From JAFIFT01 sp020051095 (GTDB lineage: Bacteria; Pseudomonadota; Gammaproteobacteria; Legionellales; Legionellaceae): a DNA stretch of 64,000 nt. The position numbers were made by a program, and so were the translations under genes. Below, piece after piece: positions 1 to 8,392 of this stretch; positions within the stretch are counted from its first letter, which is position 1, and each line of letters begins with the position of its first letter. Below the pieces are notes generated by a model, which saw only the letters and a program-made list of their open reading frames with translations, did no database searches and was not told the DNA's origin. Location: NCBI RefSeq assembly GCF_964199965.1, contig NZ_CAXMZT010000006.1, forward strand, positions 62,001 through 126,000, read 5' to 3'.

Positions 1-308
1 TTAAGACTATTATAAATTGATGCAAAGTGTGGAATAATTGTATCATCATAGCGATTCTTTCTAATTTCCTTTCGACTTCATACAACAATATATTCCCGAT
101 ATTTTTCAGGTCTGTTACCAAAGGCTTGGGCAGGCAATACTATATGATTGACGGATTTTCCCGCTATGAGGTTAACAGCCAGTTTTAATCGATCTCCTAC
201 TAAGTAACGTCCCTGAAGTTTTTTAACACACCATCAAATCTCTAAAAATACACAGTTCTTGAAGTTTACTCCGATCTGCCCCCTCACCCGCGCAAGAAAT
301 TTGAATAA
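1..308. other. Gene-poor left edge with a decayed reverse frame
   Basis: No convincing gene is present. On the minus strand a frame stays open for about 50 codons from roughly 235 down to a stop at 78-80 and reads like real protein (it includes GRYLVGDRLKLAVNLIAGK and ends AFGNRPEKYREYIVV), but it is closed upstream by a stop and has no start. It is probably the C-terminal scrap of a lost gene; I do not recognise the family. Confidence 0.25.
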
Positions 309-408
309 GGTGTGACCGGTACATAGGTAACAAACTTGACCGGATACATCGGTAACAAAACTGTATCATATTTTATACATTTTTTGTTCCCTATGTACCG
401 GTCACACC
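309..408. mobile_element. Insertion-sequence remnant or MITE with 26-bp inverted ends
   Basis: The ends 309-334 and 383-408 are inverted repeats of 26 bp with one mismatch, beginning GGTGTGACCGGTACATAGG. A second, imperfect copy of the same motif follows directly inside the left end (about 338-360, TGACCGGATACATCGGTAAC). Tandem terminal motifs of this kind are usual as transposase-binding sites at the ends of IS481/IS21-like elements. Only about 50 bp separate the ends and no transposase is encoded, so this is an internally deleted or non-autonomous copy. The family assignment is inference. Confidence 0.6.
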
Positions 409-525
409 AAATTGAGGGAAGTTATTTAGAAGTCCTGTAAAAATCAAGGGGGAAACCTTCTTGACAAAACTGCAACATGTCTTCAAAATCTTTAATTTTC
501 TACTGATTTTTGTTGATTATATTGT

Positions 526-1263
526 ATGAATGCTCTCCAAATGGCTTTTCGAGAACTAGAACGTTTTAAAGATATCGTTGAAATTAAAGAATTACTTCAA
601 TTTTATAATGCCCAAAAATCGAGGGTGCTCTCTTTAGAGGCTCAAGAGGATTTAAAAAATAGGCTAAACACGATATTGTCTAATTGCGAGTTTGCTGATA
701 ACGCTTTGATTCAGAACGCCGCTCATCGTTCTTTACTAGCACTTCATGTTTTAAATCCCAAAAACACCGTTGATCCGATTACACAAGAAACATTCAAAAA
801 GCGATTTAATTTTAGGTATTTTTTTCCCAAAAGAAATCTGTTCATTGTTGATTCTTTGGGCCTTAAATTTGATTTATACGCATTAATTGAATGGCATCAT
901 AGCCGACCTTTTCGATGTCAGTTAGGAGAAACTCAAGATAGTAAGTATTTACTAAATCCTCTCACCAACTTACCTTTTAGTAAGCTTGATGGGGAACATA
1001 TTATTCGGGTAGCAAAACAACATCGAGTGACAATTTCTAATCTAAGCCAAGTATACCAAGAAACGCCATATCGCCGCATGGCATGGTTAGGAATATTTGG
1101 GCAAGCTCATCAGGGTGATAGGGTTCCTGCTCCACAGGAAGAAGCTTTTCCTGCTCCACAGGAAGAAGCTTTTCCTCCTTCACAGGAAGAAGCTTTTCCT
1201 CCTTCACAGGAAGCGATTGATGCTACTTCAGATGATGAAACCACGGATTATATGATGTATTAA
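526..1263 (+). CDS. Candidate secreted effector with U-box-like stretch and octapeptide repeats
   Basis: A 245-residue soluble protein without signal peptide or membrane segment. Residues about 80-165 read DPIT, then an aliphatic stretch, then FDLYALIEW, then NPLT. This is the spacing of a U-box (DPIT / tyDr..I..W / dP.T), a fold used by some Legionella effectors as ubiquitin ligases, though the match is weak. Residues about 200-230 are four tandem copies of an eight-residue unit (PAPQEEAF or PPSQEEAF). The tail is acidic and ends in hydrophobic residues, as many Dot/Icm substrates do. No clear ribosome-binding site precedes the ATG at 526; the ATG at 541 is an alternative. The function is unknown, and both the effector and U-box readings are inference. 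Confidence 0.6.
   Translation: MNALQMAFRELERFKDIVEIKELLQFYNAQKSRVLSLEAQEDLKNRLNTILSNCEFADNALIQNAAHRSLLALHVLNPKNTVDPITQETFKKRFNFRYFFPKRNLFIVDSLGLKFDLYALIEWHHSRPFRCQLGETQDSKYLLNPLTNLPFSKLDGEHIIRVAKQHRVTISNLSQVYQETPYRRMAWLGIFGQAHQGDRVPAPQEEAFPAPQEEAFPPSQEEAFPPSQEAIDATSDDETTDYMMY
1126..1212 (+). repeat. 24-bp in-frame tandem repeat, about 3.6 units
   Basis: Units start at 1126, 1150, 1174 and 1198. The first two are identical, and the last two share a CTGCTC to CTCCTT change. The period is a multiple of three, so changes in copy number would keep the frame. Each unit encodes one P-A/P-P/S-Q-E-E-A-F octapeptide. Confidence 0.9.
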
Positions 1264-1272
1264 GTAGCGTCG

Positions 1273-1446
1273 TTACATCAAGACATTGACTTTTGCCCTT
1301 TGACCATGTCCAAATCCTCCAGCCCCTGTATAACCTGCTAAGCCAACAACAGATTGGTTAAAACCATTATATTGGTCAGATCGTTGCTTGTGGCAATTGA
1401 AACCTTTATTATTCGACACCGTTAAATTTGGATATATGAAAGGCCA
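1273..1446 (-). pseudogene. Decayed reverse frame, glycine-rich end
   Basis: The minus strand is open from just after a stop near 1447 to a stop at 1273-1275, giving about 57 codons including NNKGFNCHKQRSDQYNGFNQ and VVGLAGYTGAGGFGHG. The composition is protein-like, but there is no ATG and no homologue that I recognise. It is most likely the C-terminal remnant of a gene removed by rearrangement. Confidence 0.25.
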
Positions 1447-1452
1447 TCGCTA

Positions 1453-1473
1453 AGAAGCACCTTTGGTGCTTCT
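1453..1473. terminator. Perfect 9-bp hairpin, possible terminator
   Basis: AGAAGCACC, a TTT loop and GGTGCTTCT form a perfect stem. The flanking T-tract is poor, so the terminator reading is tentative. It lies about 190 bp after the effector-like gene. Confidence 0.4.
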
Positions 1474-1528
1474 TCTAGATATATTGAGGTTTGTTATATA
1501 CAACCCAATGATGTTTAAGGGAGTAAAT

Positions 1529-1663
1529 GTGAGTAATTTGATCGATGAAATACCAGATAATGCACGGGTTAAGTTTACGGGAGATGTAACAGTCGGTAGA
1601 AATCTCGTTGCTATGCTTTTCCCCCACCTGACGTTACTAGGTTTATACGCGGATTGTTTCTAA
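1529..1663 (+). CDS. Short ORF of unknown function
   Basis: GTG at 1529 is preceded by a good ribosome-binding site (AAGGGAG, 5 nt upstream) and opens a 44-residue frame (VSNLIDEIPDNARVKFTGD and on). The frame can also be read from ATG at 1508. It ends in a hydrophobic stretch (NLVAMLFPHLTLLGLYADCF). It could be a small protein or the N-terminal stub of a truncated gene. Confidence 0.25.
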   Translation: MSNLIDEIPDNARVKFTGDVTVGRNLVAMLFPHLTLLGLYADCF

Positions 1664-1718
1664 GAAAAGTAACCTAGTTACAGGTAACTCGGCTAAACAC
1701 TTAAACTTATTTGATAAG

Positions 1719-2561
1719 CTATTTTTGCATTTCAGCCTTCGATATTTCAGCAACCTCTAGAGCAAGATTTGCTGAATCACCGTCCTCTAAAGACCAAGCA
1801 GCAGATAAAGCGGCATAAACAAATATCCATTTAAAAAGATGATTTTTATCAATTCCCGTTTCTTTGGCCACAATATCGGCTTGCTTATTAAGACGACCGG
1901 GTTTAACGGCCGTTTGGTAATCGGGGTTACAGAATAAATTTGCATAGTCGTAACAGGGATCGCCTATCAGACCTTTGGGATCGATAGCAAGCCATCCCAA
2001 TTCTCCAAAATCAAGAATATTTTGATGATGAATATCACCATGCAATACGATGTTTTTTTCCGATACGCTCAATAGTTCTCTGCTCACCATCTCCGCTTCA
2101 GCATAGATACCGCCATATCGTTGAGAGGCGGCATATAAAGAACGAAACCAATTATCCAGTGAGGTGAATTGAGAGGGAATAGGCTCCTTTTTATAATTAT
2201 GCAGCTTTTTTACTACCTGACATATTATGCGAGTAGCATCATCATCTTGATTTTTGTCCACCCTATCAACCAGAGAGCTATTTTCACTCGCATGCTTCAT
2301 TAATATGGCATGTTTAAAATGTTCTATCACAGGGACAGCGCCATGACCATTCCACCAAAGTAGCGCTGAAATGCCTTGTTGTTCTTCAGGAGATAGCGCT
2401 ATTTTCAGCATAGCTTTTTGATTGTGATATATCACCGGCATAAGGCAGCTACTAGGTGTTGAAATAATGTCACCCGTTTGCTGCAAGTGCCAGTGGTTTA
2501 TATACGCTTCAAACATTGATTTATGACAGGTATGCATGCCGTTATTCTTGATATCATTCAT
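1719..2561 (-). CDS. Aminoglycoside/hydroxyurea phosphotransferase family (APH(6)-like)
   Basis: A 280-residue small-molecule kinase of the APH(6)/hydroxyurea kinase group, which includes StrB. The catalytic loop is visible as HGDIHHQNIL (about residue 195), followed by the metal-binding IDPKGLIGDPCYDYAN. Length fits the family (about 270-300). Family members phosphorylate a hydroxyl of streptomycin or hydroxyurea; the substrate here cannot be read from sequence and chromosomal copies in environmental bacteria often have other roles. It lies 106 bp downstream of the Prune-like gene on the same strand, so co-transcription is possible. Confidence 0.8.
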   Translation of the reverse strand: MNDIKNNGMHTCHKSMFEAYINHWHLQQTGDIISTPSSCLMPVIYHNQKAMLKIALSPEEQQGISALLWWNGHGAVPVIEHFKHAILMKHASENSSLVDRVDKNQDDDATRIICQVVKKLHNYKKEPIPSQFTSLDNWFRSLYAASQRYGGIYAEAEMVSRELLSVSEKNIVLHGDIHHQNILDFGELGWLAIDPKGLIGDPCYDYANLFCNPDYQTAVKPGRLNKQADIVAKETGIDKNHLFKWIFVYAALSAAWSLEDGDSANLALEVAEISKAEMQK

Positions 2562-2666
2562 TGTCAGTCATTCTAAGTAGGGTGTTATTTAATCGCAATT
2601 GCCACTGCTGTTGGATTTGAAAACCGCTTCTTAAAAACGCTATCATCAATTTGTTAACTGGTAGTC

Positions 2667-4088
2667 TCATAAAAAATTGGTATTTTCGTGGTGGTCGTCG
2701 TCTTTCATCTCCGGATTCATTTGTTCTTTTGTTTTTGCAACCGTGGTTAAAAAACCAAGGCTAGCATTTGCGACCATTGAGGATTGCTTTGCCTTAGCAG
2801 TGACGCCCCCTTGATTCAATCCATTGATTTGGCCGTAACAGGCCAAAACAGGCTCACTCGTTAACAACTCATTCATGACTGGTTGGAGTAACTTTCTCGA
2901 TAAAAATTGTTGGAAAGCATAGTAAACAACATTCGTATTTTTGTTTTCTAGTGTAATCCCTTTTTCATTCAATACACCATTATTGAGCATCAACTGATTG
3001 AGAGTAGTGATAATATCTAAATGCTTGCTGTAGATAACCACTTTGCGCCGAGGACTTTTGGTTTGATCATATGGCATTAACAAGACTAATAGATCCAAGC
3101 CTTTTTTTTCAGAAATCGCTTCAAAGTCTGGCAACAACTCATCCAAATTTTCAAACGAAAACCCTTTTGATGAGACAAGCGTCGACATGCCATATGTCAC
3201 CTCCCCTGCGTTAAACTTTTTAAAATCTTTAAGCAAAAGCAACTTATGAGAAAGACCTGACGTATCTTCTTTTTTTAATCGTAACGTTTCATAATAATTG
3301 CTAGGCATTTTATCGCCAATTCGTTCTTCAAGTATGTTGTTAATCCGGATATCTTCTGACGTGGTTTTTTCTTTGGACTTGAGATTACTTGTATCAATCA
3401 ATATCGGTGCCAGGATTAATCCTGCAAGGGCTTTTGGCATTTTCTCGATGGGTAGGACCTTAAGCATTTCATTGGCAACAAGACAAGTACACGAGCCAAT
3501 GACTTTAATCGTTTTTTGTTTTAAAGCAGGATAGTTGATTTTGGCATCTGAATGATGATCGATGATATCGACCACCGTATTAACAAGATAACTTTGGTCG
3601 GGATTGAGTTCATTATGATCAACGAGATGTAGCTTTAACAGATTGGCCTGATTTAATAGCGCCAGGGATATTGGATCATCAATATACGATAAGTTTTCAG
3701 CTGAAATACCTAACCCTTCAAAAAGATATTGGACATCTTTGCGCAAGCTCAATTCCTCGCGCGGGATATTGATATAGGGAAGGTAAAGGGCATCATTTTC
3801 GCCAACTAAAAAAAGCTGATAGGCGCGAACAATCGACGATATGATTGAATCCATATCGGCAGATTCATTTCCTAAAACGATGTGTACGTCTGGTTTTGTC
3901 TGTGGTGATAAATGCATCCTATTTTGGAGCTGTTCTCGTTGCTTGTACAAAAAGCCCCGTAATTCATCGAGATCATGTTCATCAAAGCTAAATTCTGAAC
4001 TTTGCACATCTTCTTTGACATCTTTGCCTTGGTGAGGTGGGGTATTTTGCAGCGAATCGTTCGAACTTTCCAATTTTTCTTGCATCAC
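2667..4088 (-). CDS. DHH/DHHA2 phosphoesterase resembling eukaryotic Prune
   Basis: A 473-residue cytosolic phosphoesterase. After a charged N-terminal extension of about 60 residues comes VLGNESADMDSIISSIV (metal-binding D-x-D), then YLPYINIPREELSLRKD, LHLVDHNEL and the DHH motif IIDHHSDAK. A DHHA2-type C-terminal domain follows (SSKGFSFENLDELLPDF and on). The order and wording of the motifs recall animal Prune exopolyphosphatase (LGNEACDLDS, NI.R.EL.LR.D, LVDHH, DHR). The DHR position is DHH here, as in bacterial family-II pyrophosphatases and PPX1. Expected activity is metal-dependent hydrolysis of short-chain polyphosphate, pyrophosphate or a nucleotide; the substrate is unproven. Confidence 0.8.
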   Translation of the reverse strand: MMQEKLESSNDSLQNTPPHQGKDVKEDVQSSEFSFDEHDLDELRGFLYKQREQLQNRMHLSPQTKPDVHIVLGNESADMDSIISSIVRAYQLFLVGENDALYLPYINIPREELSLRKDVQYLFEGLGISAENLSYIDDPISLALLNQANLLKLHLVDHNELNPDQSYLVNTVVDIIDHHSDAKINYPALKQKTIKVIGSCTCLVANEMLKVLPIEKMPKALAGLILAPILIDTSNLKSKEKTTSEDIRINNILEERIGDKMPSNYYETLRLKKEDTSGLSHKLLLLKDFKKFNAGEVTYGMSTLVSSKGFSFENLDELLPDFEAISEKKGLDLLVLLMPYDQTKSPRRKVVIYSKHLDIITTLNQLMLNNGVLNEKGITLENKNTNVVYYAFQQFLSRKLLQPVMNELLTSEPVLACYGQINGLNQGGVTAKAKQSSMVANASLGFLTTVAKTKEQMNPEMKDDDHHENTNFL

Positions 4089-4380
4089 TGACTCCTCGTA
4101 TGAATCGTTGTTTGTTGACTCAACATATATTTAGCATAAGTATTAGGGGCAATGGCGTCAAACTTCGCATGATTCCTCTTACTGGGTATATTCATAAAGG
4201 CATCTCCTAAAGGATGCCTCCATTATGAACCAATTCACGCTCAAAGTCCCCTGTCTATCAGAACCATCCTAGTGACAAGGCTTCCTTGTTTGTGCAGGCT
4301 TCGATACCGTAGTATTGCGGTATTTATTATTAGACTGTGTGTTTTAATATAAACCATTCGTGCGTGTGTTTGAATTATAT

Positions 4381-4707
4381 TTAGGTAGCATAATAAATGA
4401 TTAGAATTTTTCCCAACTCGTGTACCGATAAAAATGCTGTCCATGTATTTATCGGAATGTCTGATGGGTTTAATTTGAGTTGTATTTTACTTAAATAATG
4501 AAAACAGCTTATCGCAATACCAATTGCACTGAAATCACGCCAAACAGGATGATCGCCTAAAAAATAATAGGGTAAAATGGTAATGGTTAAAGAGCGGCCA
4601 AAATTATTAATAAATAATATAAATGCCATATAAAAACGTAAAAAAGCCATGTTTAGATTTTTGTAGGGAAAAATACCAATAAAGCCTAAATAGGCTGATA
4701 ATGTCAA
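4381..4707 (-). CDS. Possible small membrane protein
   Basis: A 108-residue frame with two or three hydrophobic stretches (for example LRFYMAFILFINNFG and a segment around ITILPYYFL). The ATG at 4707 has no clear ribosome-binding site, and the ORF sits in an otherwise gene-free 900-bp gap ending next to a dispersed repeat. It could be a real small membrane protein or a decayed fragment. A weak hairpin at about 4197-4218 lies downstream. Confidence 0.3.
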   Translation of the reverse strand: MTLSAYLGFIGIFPYKNLNMAFLRFYMAFILFINNFGRSLTITILPYYFLGDHPVWRDFSAIGIAISCFHYLSKIQLKLNPSDIPINTWTAFLSVHELGKILIIYYAT

Positions 4708-4722
4708 TAGCAGGCGTAGTTC

Positions 4723-4800
4723 AGGCCCTGAGCAGAGGGATCTTGAGTTTTGAAAGTTGCCTGATATTTAGTCGCTGCGACCCAGAGCATAGCGAAGGGG
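4723..4800 (-). repeat. Dispersed intergenic repeat, divergent inverted copy
   Basis: Read on the minus strand it gives GCGACTAAATATCAGGCA, then a CAAAACTCAAGAT segment, then CAGGGCCTGAA. The same order of motifs occurs at 46266-46320 and 44955-45000, and a short part at about 29593-29621. It is a low-identity member of that family. Confidence 0.5.
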
Positions 4801-5000
4801 AATCAGGTCGATATCAAGCTAACGTGTAGAGGTGTCAATTTTTTTAAGCAAATCTCACCTTACGCCTCAGGCTGATGTGGGCTAGACTCGCTGAATTAGT
4901 ATGAGAAAATCACTTCAGCGCCGATTTAAATGACGTTTATGCAGCCACATTGTCCAATATGTTGCTATAATTTTCTCAGGTAATTAAAAAGGTCTCTGTT

Positions 5001-5459
5001 ATGAAACTCCTCCTCAGTTCCATACTTATGCTCATCTCAATAAGCTCGTTGGCCATGGATTCAAATTCTAATCAACCCGCTTATAACACACAGTTATTAC
5101 CCTCCCCGTTTCCAATCTTTATTATGGGTAGTTATGGCGTGGTTAATCATGAAGTCCCAGGCTCTCAGAAAAAAATGTTGCCAACCGACAATAGTTATAC
5201 AAGTGCGCCGGGTTGCTATATTGCTTGCTATTCACATAATCCCGGCATTTATAGTGTTTCTGAATCAATTAGTGTCATGGGGCAGATTAGAGTTGCGGGC
5301 GAATATGATGGCAGAGTTTGTCAGCCTTCAAATTATAAAGGACAAGATATTAGTAAGCTTCAACTATTTAAAGATGCATGCGCTAAAAAAATTACTGGTT
5401 GTGAAAACGGTGATTGTTGGGCGGGTGGTGATACAGGTGGATGGTTTGGCATTCAGTAA
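5001..5459 (+). CDS. Secreted cysteine-containing hypothetical protein
   Basis: 152 residues with a clear Sec signal peptide (MKLLLSSILMLISISSLA, likely cleavage after the Ala at 18) and a mature domain containing six cysteines, of which GCYIACY and the C-terminal GCENGDCWAGG pairs could form disulfides. No lipobox. The mature part has no membrane segment, so it is probably periplasmic or secreted. Family not recognised. A strong hairpin terminator follows 27 bp after the stop. Confidence 0.65.
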   Translation: MKLLLSSILMLISISSLAMDSNSNQPAYNTQLLPSPFPIFIMGSYGVVNHEVPGSQKKMLPTDNSYTSAPGCYIACYSHNPGIYSVSESISVMGQIRVAGEYDGRVCQPSNYKGQDISKLQLFKDACAKKITGCENGDCWAGGDTGGWFGIQ

Positions 5460-5486
5460 GAAACATATTGGGTTTATATCCATCAT

Positions 5487-5541
5487 AAATTTAGCAGACG
5501 TAGATCGGGCCCTCAGTGCCTAACCTACGTCTGCTAAATTT
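5487..5541. terminator. Strong hairpin terminator
   Basis: 17-bp perfect inverted arms (5487-5503 and 5525-5541) around a 21-nt loop, ending in T residues on the plus strand. It probably terminates the secreted-protein gene and, because the arms start with AAA, may also act on the opposite strand. Confidence 0.75.
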
Positions 5542-5627
5542 TTCGTCTTAATCACCCAACTCAGAATGTACATATTTTGCATGCTGTGATAAACTTCGCG
5601 TCGTTAATTTTTTCCGCCAATTAAGTT

Positions 5628-6956
5628 ATGCTCACTCAGCTTAAAAAATATGTAACAAATTTAGGTGCAAATCTACTCTCTTTCTCAATAGCCACCTTTG
5701 AATCAACCAAGTCCCTTGCTTATGGTCCCAACATAAAAAATGTCATTAGACCACTAATAGCCATTTCGTTTGAAGACGTTCTACCAGCAATAATGGTTTA
5801 TGCTTTAAATAATCACATTCAAAACAGAATCAGTGAATATCAGGACTCAAGTGATGACTCTGATGTATTCAATATGACTTTAATGGCTAGTGCAGCAACT
5901 ACAAACATTTTAGTATCGGGTTTTATCATTCATAAAATTATTCGCGGGGGTATTCGCACAGTTGCACTTCGTGAGGCAATTCCTCTTATATTAAATGATC
6001 GGCCGCCGGAAGACATTCCTCCGCTGCAATTTGATATCCGAACCATTAAATTTAATGCAAAACGAATACAAAGGGTGTTTTACACCCTGCCTGATATCAT
6101 GGTTAATAATTTCATTAACCTTTATTTACCAGAACACTATATTATCCAAATCCTTGGGGATTTGTGGATTGGTTCTGAAATAGTCAATATTGCCCTGGAT
6201 GAAAGAACATTAAACCGATTAAACAATCTAAAAATAAACAGCCTACCATTTTTGGTTGGTAGTGTATATTTACTTGTTTCATCTTTAAAAAACAGCTTGT
6301 TACAAGACCTTCATAACCCTTATCTCGATGCGTGGATTGACAATGGGATCTTCGTATTGTTATTAATGGTTGTTGCCAATCTAAAATTACAAAATACCCC
6401 CTTAAAATCCGAATTATACTCGCCAAATCTACCTTCAATAATTGACATACTACCTATAAAAATACTGGCTCATAGGGTATATAAATCAATAAAAGATATG
6501 CCAACGGAAAAATCACGAATTCTGAAGCGTCTTTTCCAGAATTCTCTCTCTTTTCTAATACAAACAGGTATGGCGCCAGAAATGTTTCGGTCCCCAAAGA
6601 AATTTTTTGATGATAATGTTATTAGTTCATTATTGATGTCTTTACCTGAATCTAGCAAGGCATACCTAATAGAAAAGTATTCTAAACGACAAATAAGATC
6701 TTTGTTAACACACTTGTTATTAGGATTTTCCACACTATCGCCAAGTTCCCTTGATTTATTTTTATTATTTAGATTAGCCACAAAAATAAATAAAGCGGAG
6801 AGACGTGCAGACTCTATTTATAGCTTTTTCCATGTGGATAGGGGTGTCAGAGCATTAGAAAATAAAATTCATTCCCAACCCAGACGCCTTGAAAGAGATA
6901 ATAACTTTCCTGGAGAGGATGTTTTTGAGGTGGGTCTAAGAGAATATCAGAATTGA
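5628..6956 (+). CDS. Multi-pass membrane protein of unknown function
   Basis: 442 residues. Hydrophobic segments are visible near residues 85-105, 170-190, 207-222 and 235-250 (GIFVLLLMVVANLKL), with another amphipathic stretch near 365-385 (LLLGFSTLSPSSLDLFLLF). The C-terminal 50 residues are charged. No catalytic motif and no family that I recognise. Basal base composition matches the AT-rich surroundings, and the gene stands alone between two hairpins. The start at 5628 lacks a strong ribosome-binding site. A membrane-targeted effector or a lineage-specific envelope protein are both possible. Confidence 0.55.
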   Translation: MLTQLKKYVTNLGANLLSFSIATFESTKSLAYGPNIKNVIRPLIAISFEDVLPAIMVYALNNHIQNRISEYQDSSDDSDVFNMTLMASAATTNILVSGFIIHKIIRGGIRTVALREAIPLILNDRPPEDIPPLQFDIRTIKFNAKRIQRVFYTLPDIMVNNFINLYLPEHYIIQILGDLWIGSEIVNIALDERTLNRLNNLKINSLPFLVGSVYLLVSSLKNSLLQDLHNPYLDAWIDNGIFVLLLMVVANLKLQNTPLKSELYSPNLPSIIDILPIKILAHRVYKSIKDMPTEKSRILKRLFQNSLSFLIQTGMAPEMFRSPKKFFDDNVISSLLMSLPESSKAYLIEKYSKRQIRSLLTHLLLGFSTLSPSSLDLFLLFRLATKINKAERRADSIYSFFHVDRGVRALENKIHSQPRRLERDNNFPGEDVFEVGLREYQN

Positions 6957-6989
6957 ATAGAATTTGCAGGCGTAGGTCTACCCCTCAGA

Positions 6990-7007
6990 GTCGGGCCTTG
7001 GCCCGAC
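6990..7007. terminator. GC-rich hairpin after the membrane-protein gene
   Basis: GTCGGGCC and GGCCCGAC form a perfect inverted repeat 33 bp after the stop codon. It is followed by AT-rich sequence but no proper T-tract. Hairpins built on the words GGGCC/GGCCC recur in several intergenic repeats of this window. Confidence 0.4.
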
Positions 7008-7009
7008 GA

Positions 7010-7303
7010 TTAAATATCTACATTGAAATTTAAGAAATAACTATTAAAGTTAGTAGTGGTCTACGCTTGCTGCTTGTTTCATTGTGTCTGCATAGAAGCC
7101 TCTAAAATCCATAAAAGTACGTCAGGATATAACCAGTGTTTTGATGCTCTTACCCACCCAAAACACCAACGATGCAAGTAGATGATGATAAGTCGGGCAG
7201 ACAACCCATCTTTGACCATTCACATCCTGAGTTATAAGATCTGGTTCATTCTACCTATACCCAGTTGCTTAAATTCTATATATGAGGCTGTTTACAAAAA
7301 CTA
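7010..7303. other. Gene-free stretch
   Basis: No supported gene. An 8-bp inverted repeat (GTGTTTTG ... CAAAACAC, about 7135-7167) and a short protein-like reverse frame (QDVNGQRWVVCPTYHH) suggest gene or transposon debris, but nothing can be identified. Confidence 0.3.
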
Positions 7304-7864
7304 TTAATACGTTTCAATAGTAACAGTGATAGGGACTGATTTTGAAACAACATCATAAACAGGAGAGAAAGGGTAATATTTCTCCAGTTCTTCTGACTTT
7401 GCATTTGTTTTAATTTTAAAATGTATCGCTATATTTTGATAGCCTGGCCTCACTAAAGGATCAAGATTAAAAATTCCTTGCAGATCAAGTTCTCCTCGAT
7501 ACGAGGACGACATTTTTTCTATCTTGTAACCGTTTAATGCCGCATAATAGGCAATTGTCGTAGTCATACACCCAGATAATGCACTGAGTAAAAATTCCAC
7601 AGGATTAGCCCCATTGTCATGGCCTGCTAATAGGGGTGGTTCACCAGCTTGCATTGTAAAAGCACTTTTATGACGTTGCTCCCCCCCTGCTGCATAAAAA
7701 GTTTCAACTTTTGATCGATTACTATCGCCATTTATCCATTCATTATTTAGACGAAATTCACAAAGCCCTAATTTTGGATTTTTTTGAATATCACCCACCA
7801 CTTTTTTTAATACCCCTGTATCCACTCCATTTAATTGCTGGGTCTTATCCTGATGTGATTTCAT
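7304..7864 (-). CDS. OsmC family protein
   Basis: 186 residues of the OsmC/Ohr fold, whose members reduce organic peroxides with a pair of cysteines. The first cysteine is present in ANPVEFLLSALSGCMTTT (about residue 99). The position of the second cysteine, usually in a CPV motif, reads SPVYDVVSKSVPI, so it is Ser. This substitution is known in an OsmC-like subgroup whose function is unclear, so peroxidase activity should not be assumed. N-terminal residues 1-35 are a charged extension. The gene is monocistronic. Confidence 0.85.
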   Translation of the reverse strand: MKSHQDKTQQLNGVDTGVLKKVVGDIQKNPKLGLCEFRLNNEWINGDSNRSKVETFYAAGGEQRHKSAFTMQAGEPPLLAGHDNGANPVEFLLSALSGCMTTTIAYYAALNGYKIEKMSSSYRGELDLQGIFNLDPLVRPGYQNIAIHFKIKTNAKSEELEKYYPFSPVYDVVSKSVPITVTIETY

Positions 7865-7970
7865 AATATGCTCCTTTTTATCAATAACATTTAACTACTG
7901 AAGTATAGATGGAATTTTAAAAAAGTTTGGAAAATCTCACTTTTTTTGATCAAACAGCGTTTATGATATC

Positions 7971-8116
7971 GATGACAAAGATAAAATCTGTGGTTTCGGC
8001 TGTGAAAAAAAAAGGAAATTGGCGAAGAAGTCAGCGAACAACGAGAAGTCATTCCAGCAAGCCTAAAAATTGTTGCTAACATCCGATCCAAATATGCTTG
8101 TAACCGCTGTGATCAG
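7971..8116 (+). pseudogene. IS66-family transposase fragment
   Basis: Read from 7971 the plus strand gives DDKDKICGFGCEKKKEIGEE, VSEQREVIPASLKIVANIRS, KYACNRCDQ. This matches the conserved zinc-binding region of IS66 TnpC (C..CG ... IGEE.SE.....PA...V....R.KYAC..C). The frame has no start and no continuation on either side, so it is a scrap of about 49 codons left by deletion. Confidence 0.8.
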
Positions 8117-8392
8117 TTAGCATATGTTATAGCTATATATTAATTCGAGTTAAAAGAAAATTTCATCTAAAGATACACAATACGAGCAATCAGTATAACT
8201 ATAAATATTTTCCCTATAATTGCCTCTGTTGTAGCAAAAAATCTTGAAATCATATTAGTCGGCAAGACATCACCAAACCCACTTCTATTTACTTACTTTT
8301 AAAATGGCAGTATCTACTTTATCAAGTAATGATTGATAATAATATCCCACGTTGATACATTGGTAGGAATCAGTTTGACAAACTTAATTAAT

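Noticed and set aside
1719..4088. A resistance island made of the APH-like kinase and its neighbour
   Set aside because: There is no integron, transposase or other resistance gene; the neighbour is a phosphoesterase, and the kinase could have another substrate.
4241..4444. 67-codon minus ORF
   Set aside because: Basic, low-information composition, overlaps the hydrophobic ORF, no ribosome-binding site.
7891..8091. 66-codon minus-strand ORF
   Set aside because: The plus strand of the same DNA clearly encodes an IS66 transposase fragment, so this frame is a shadow.
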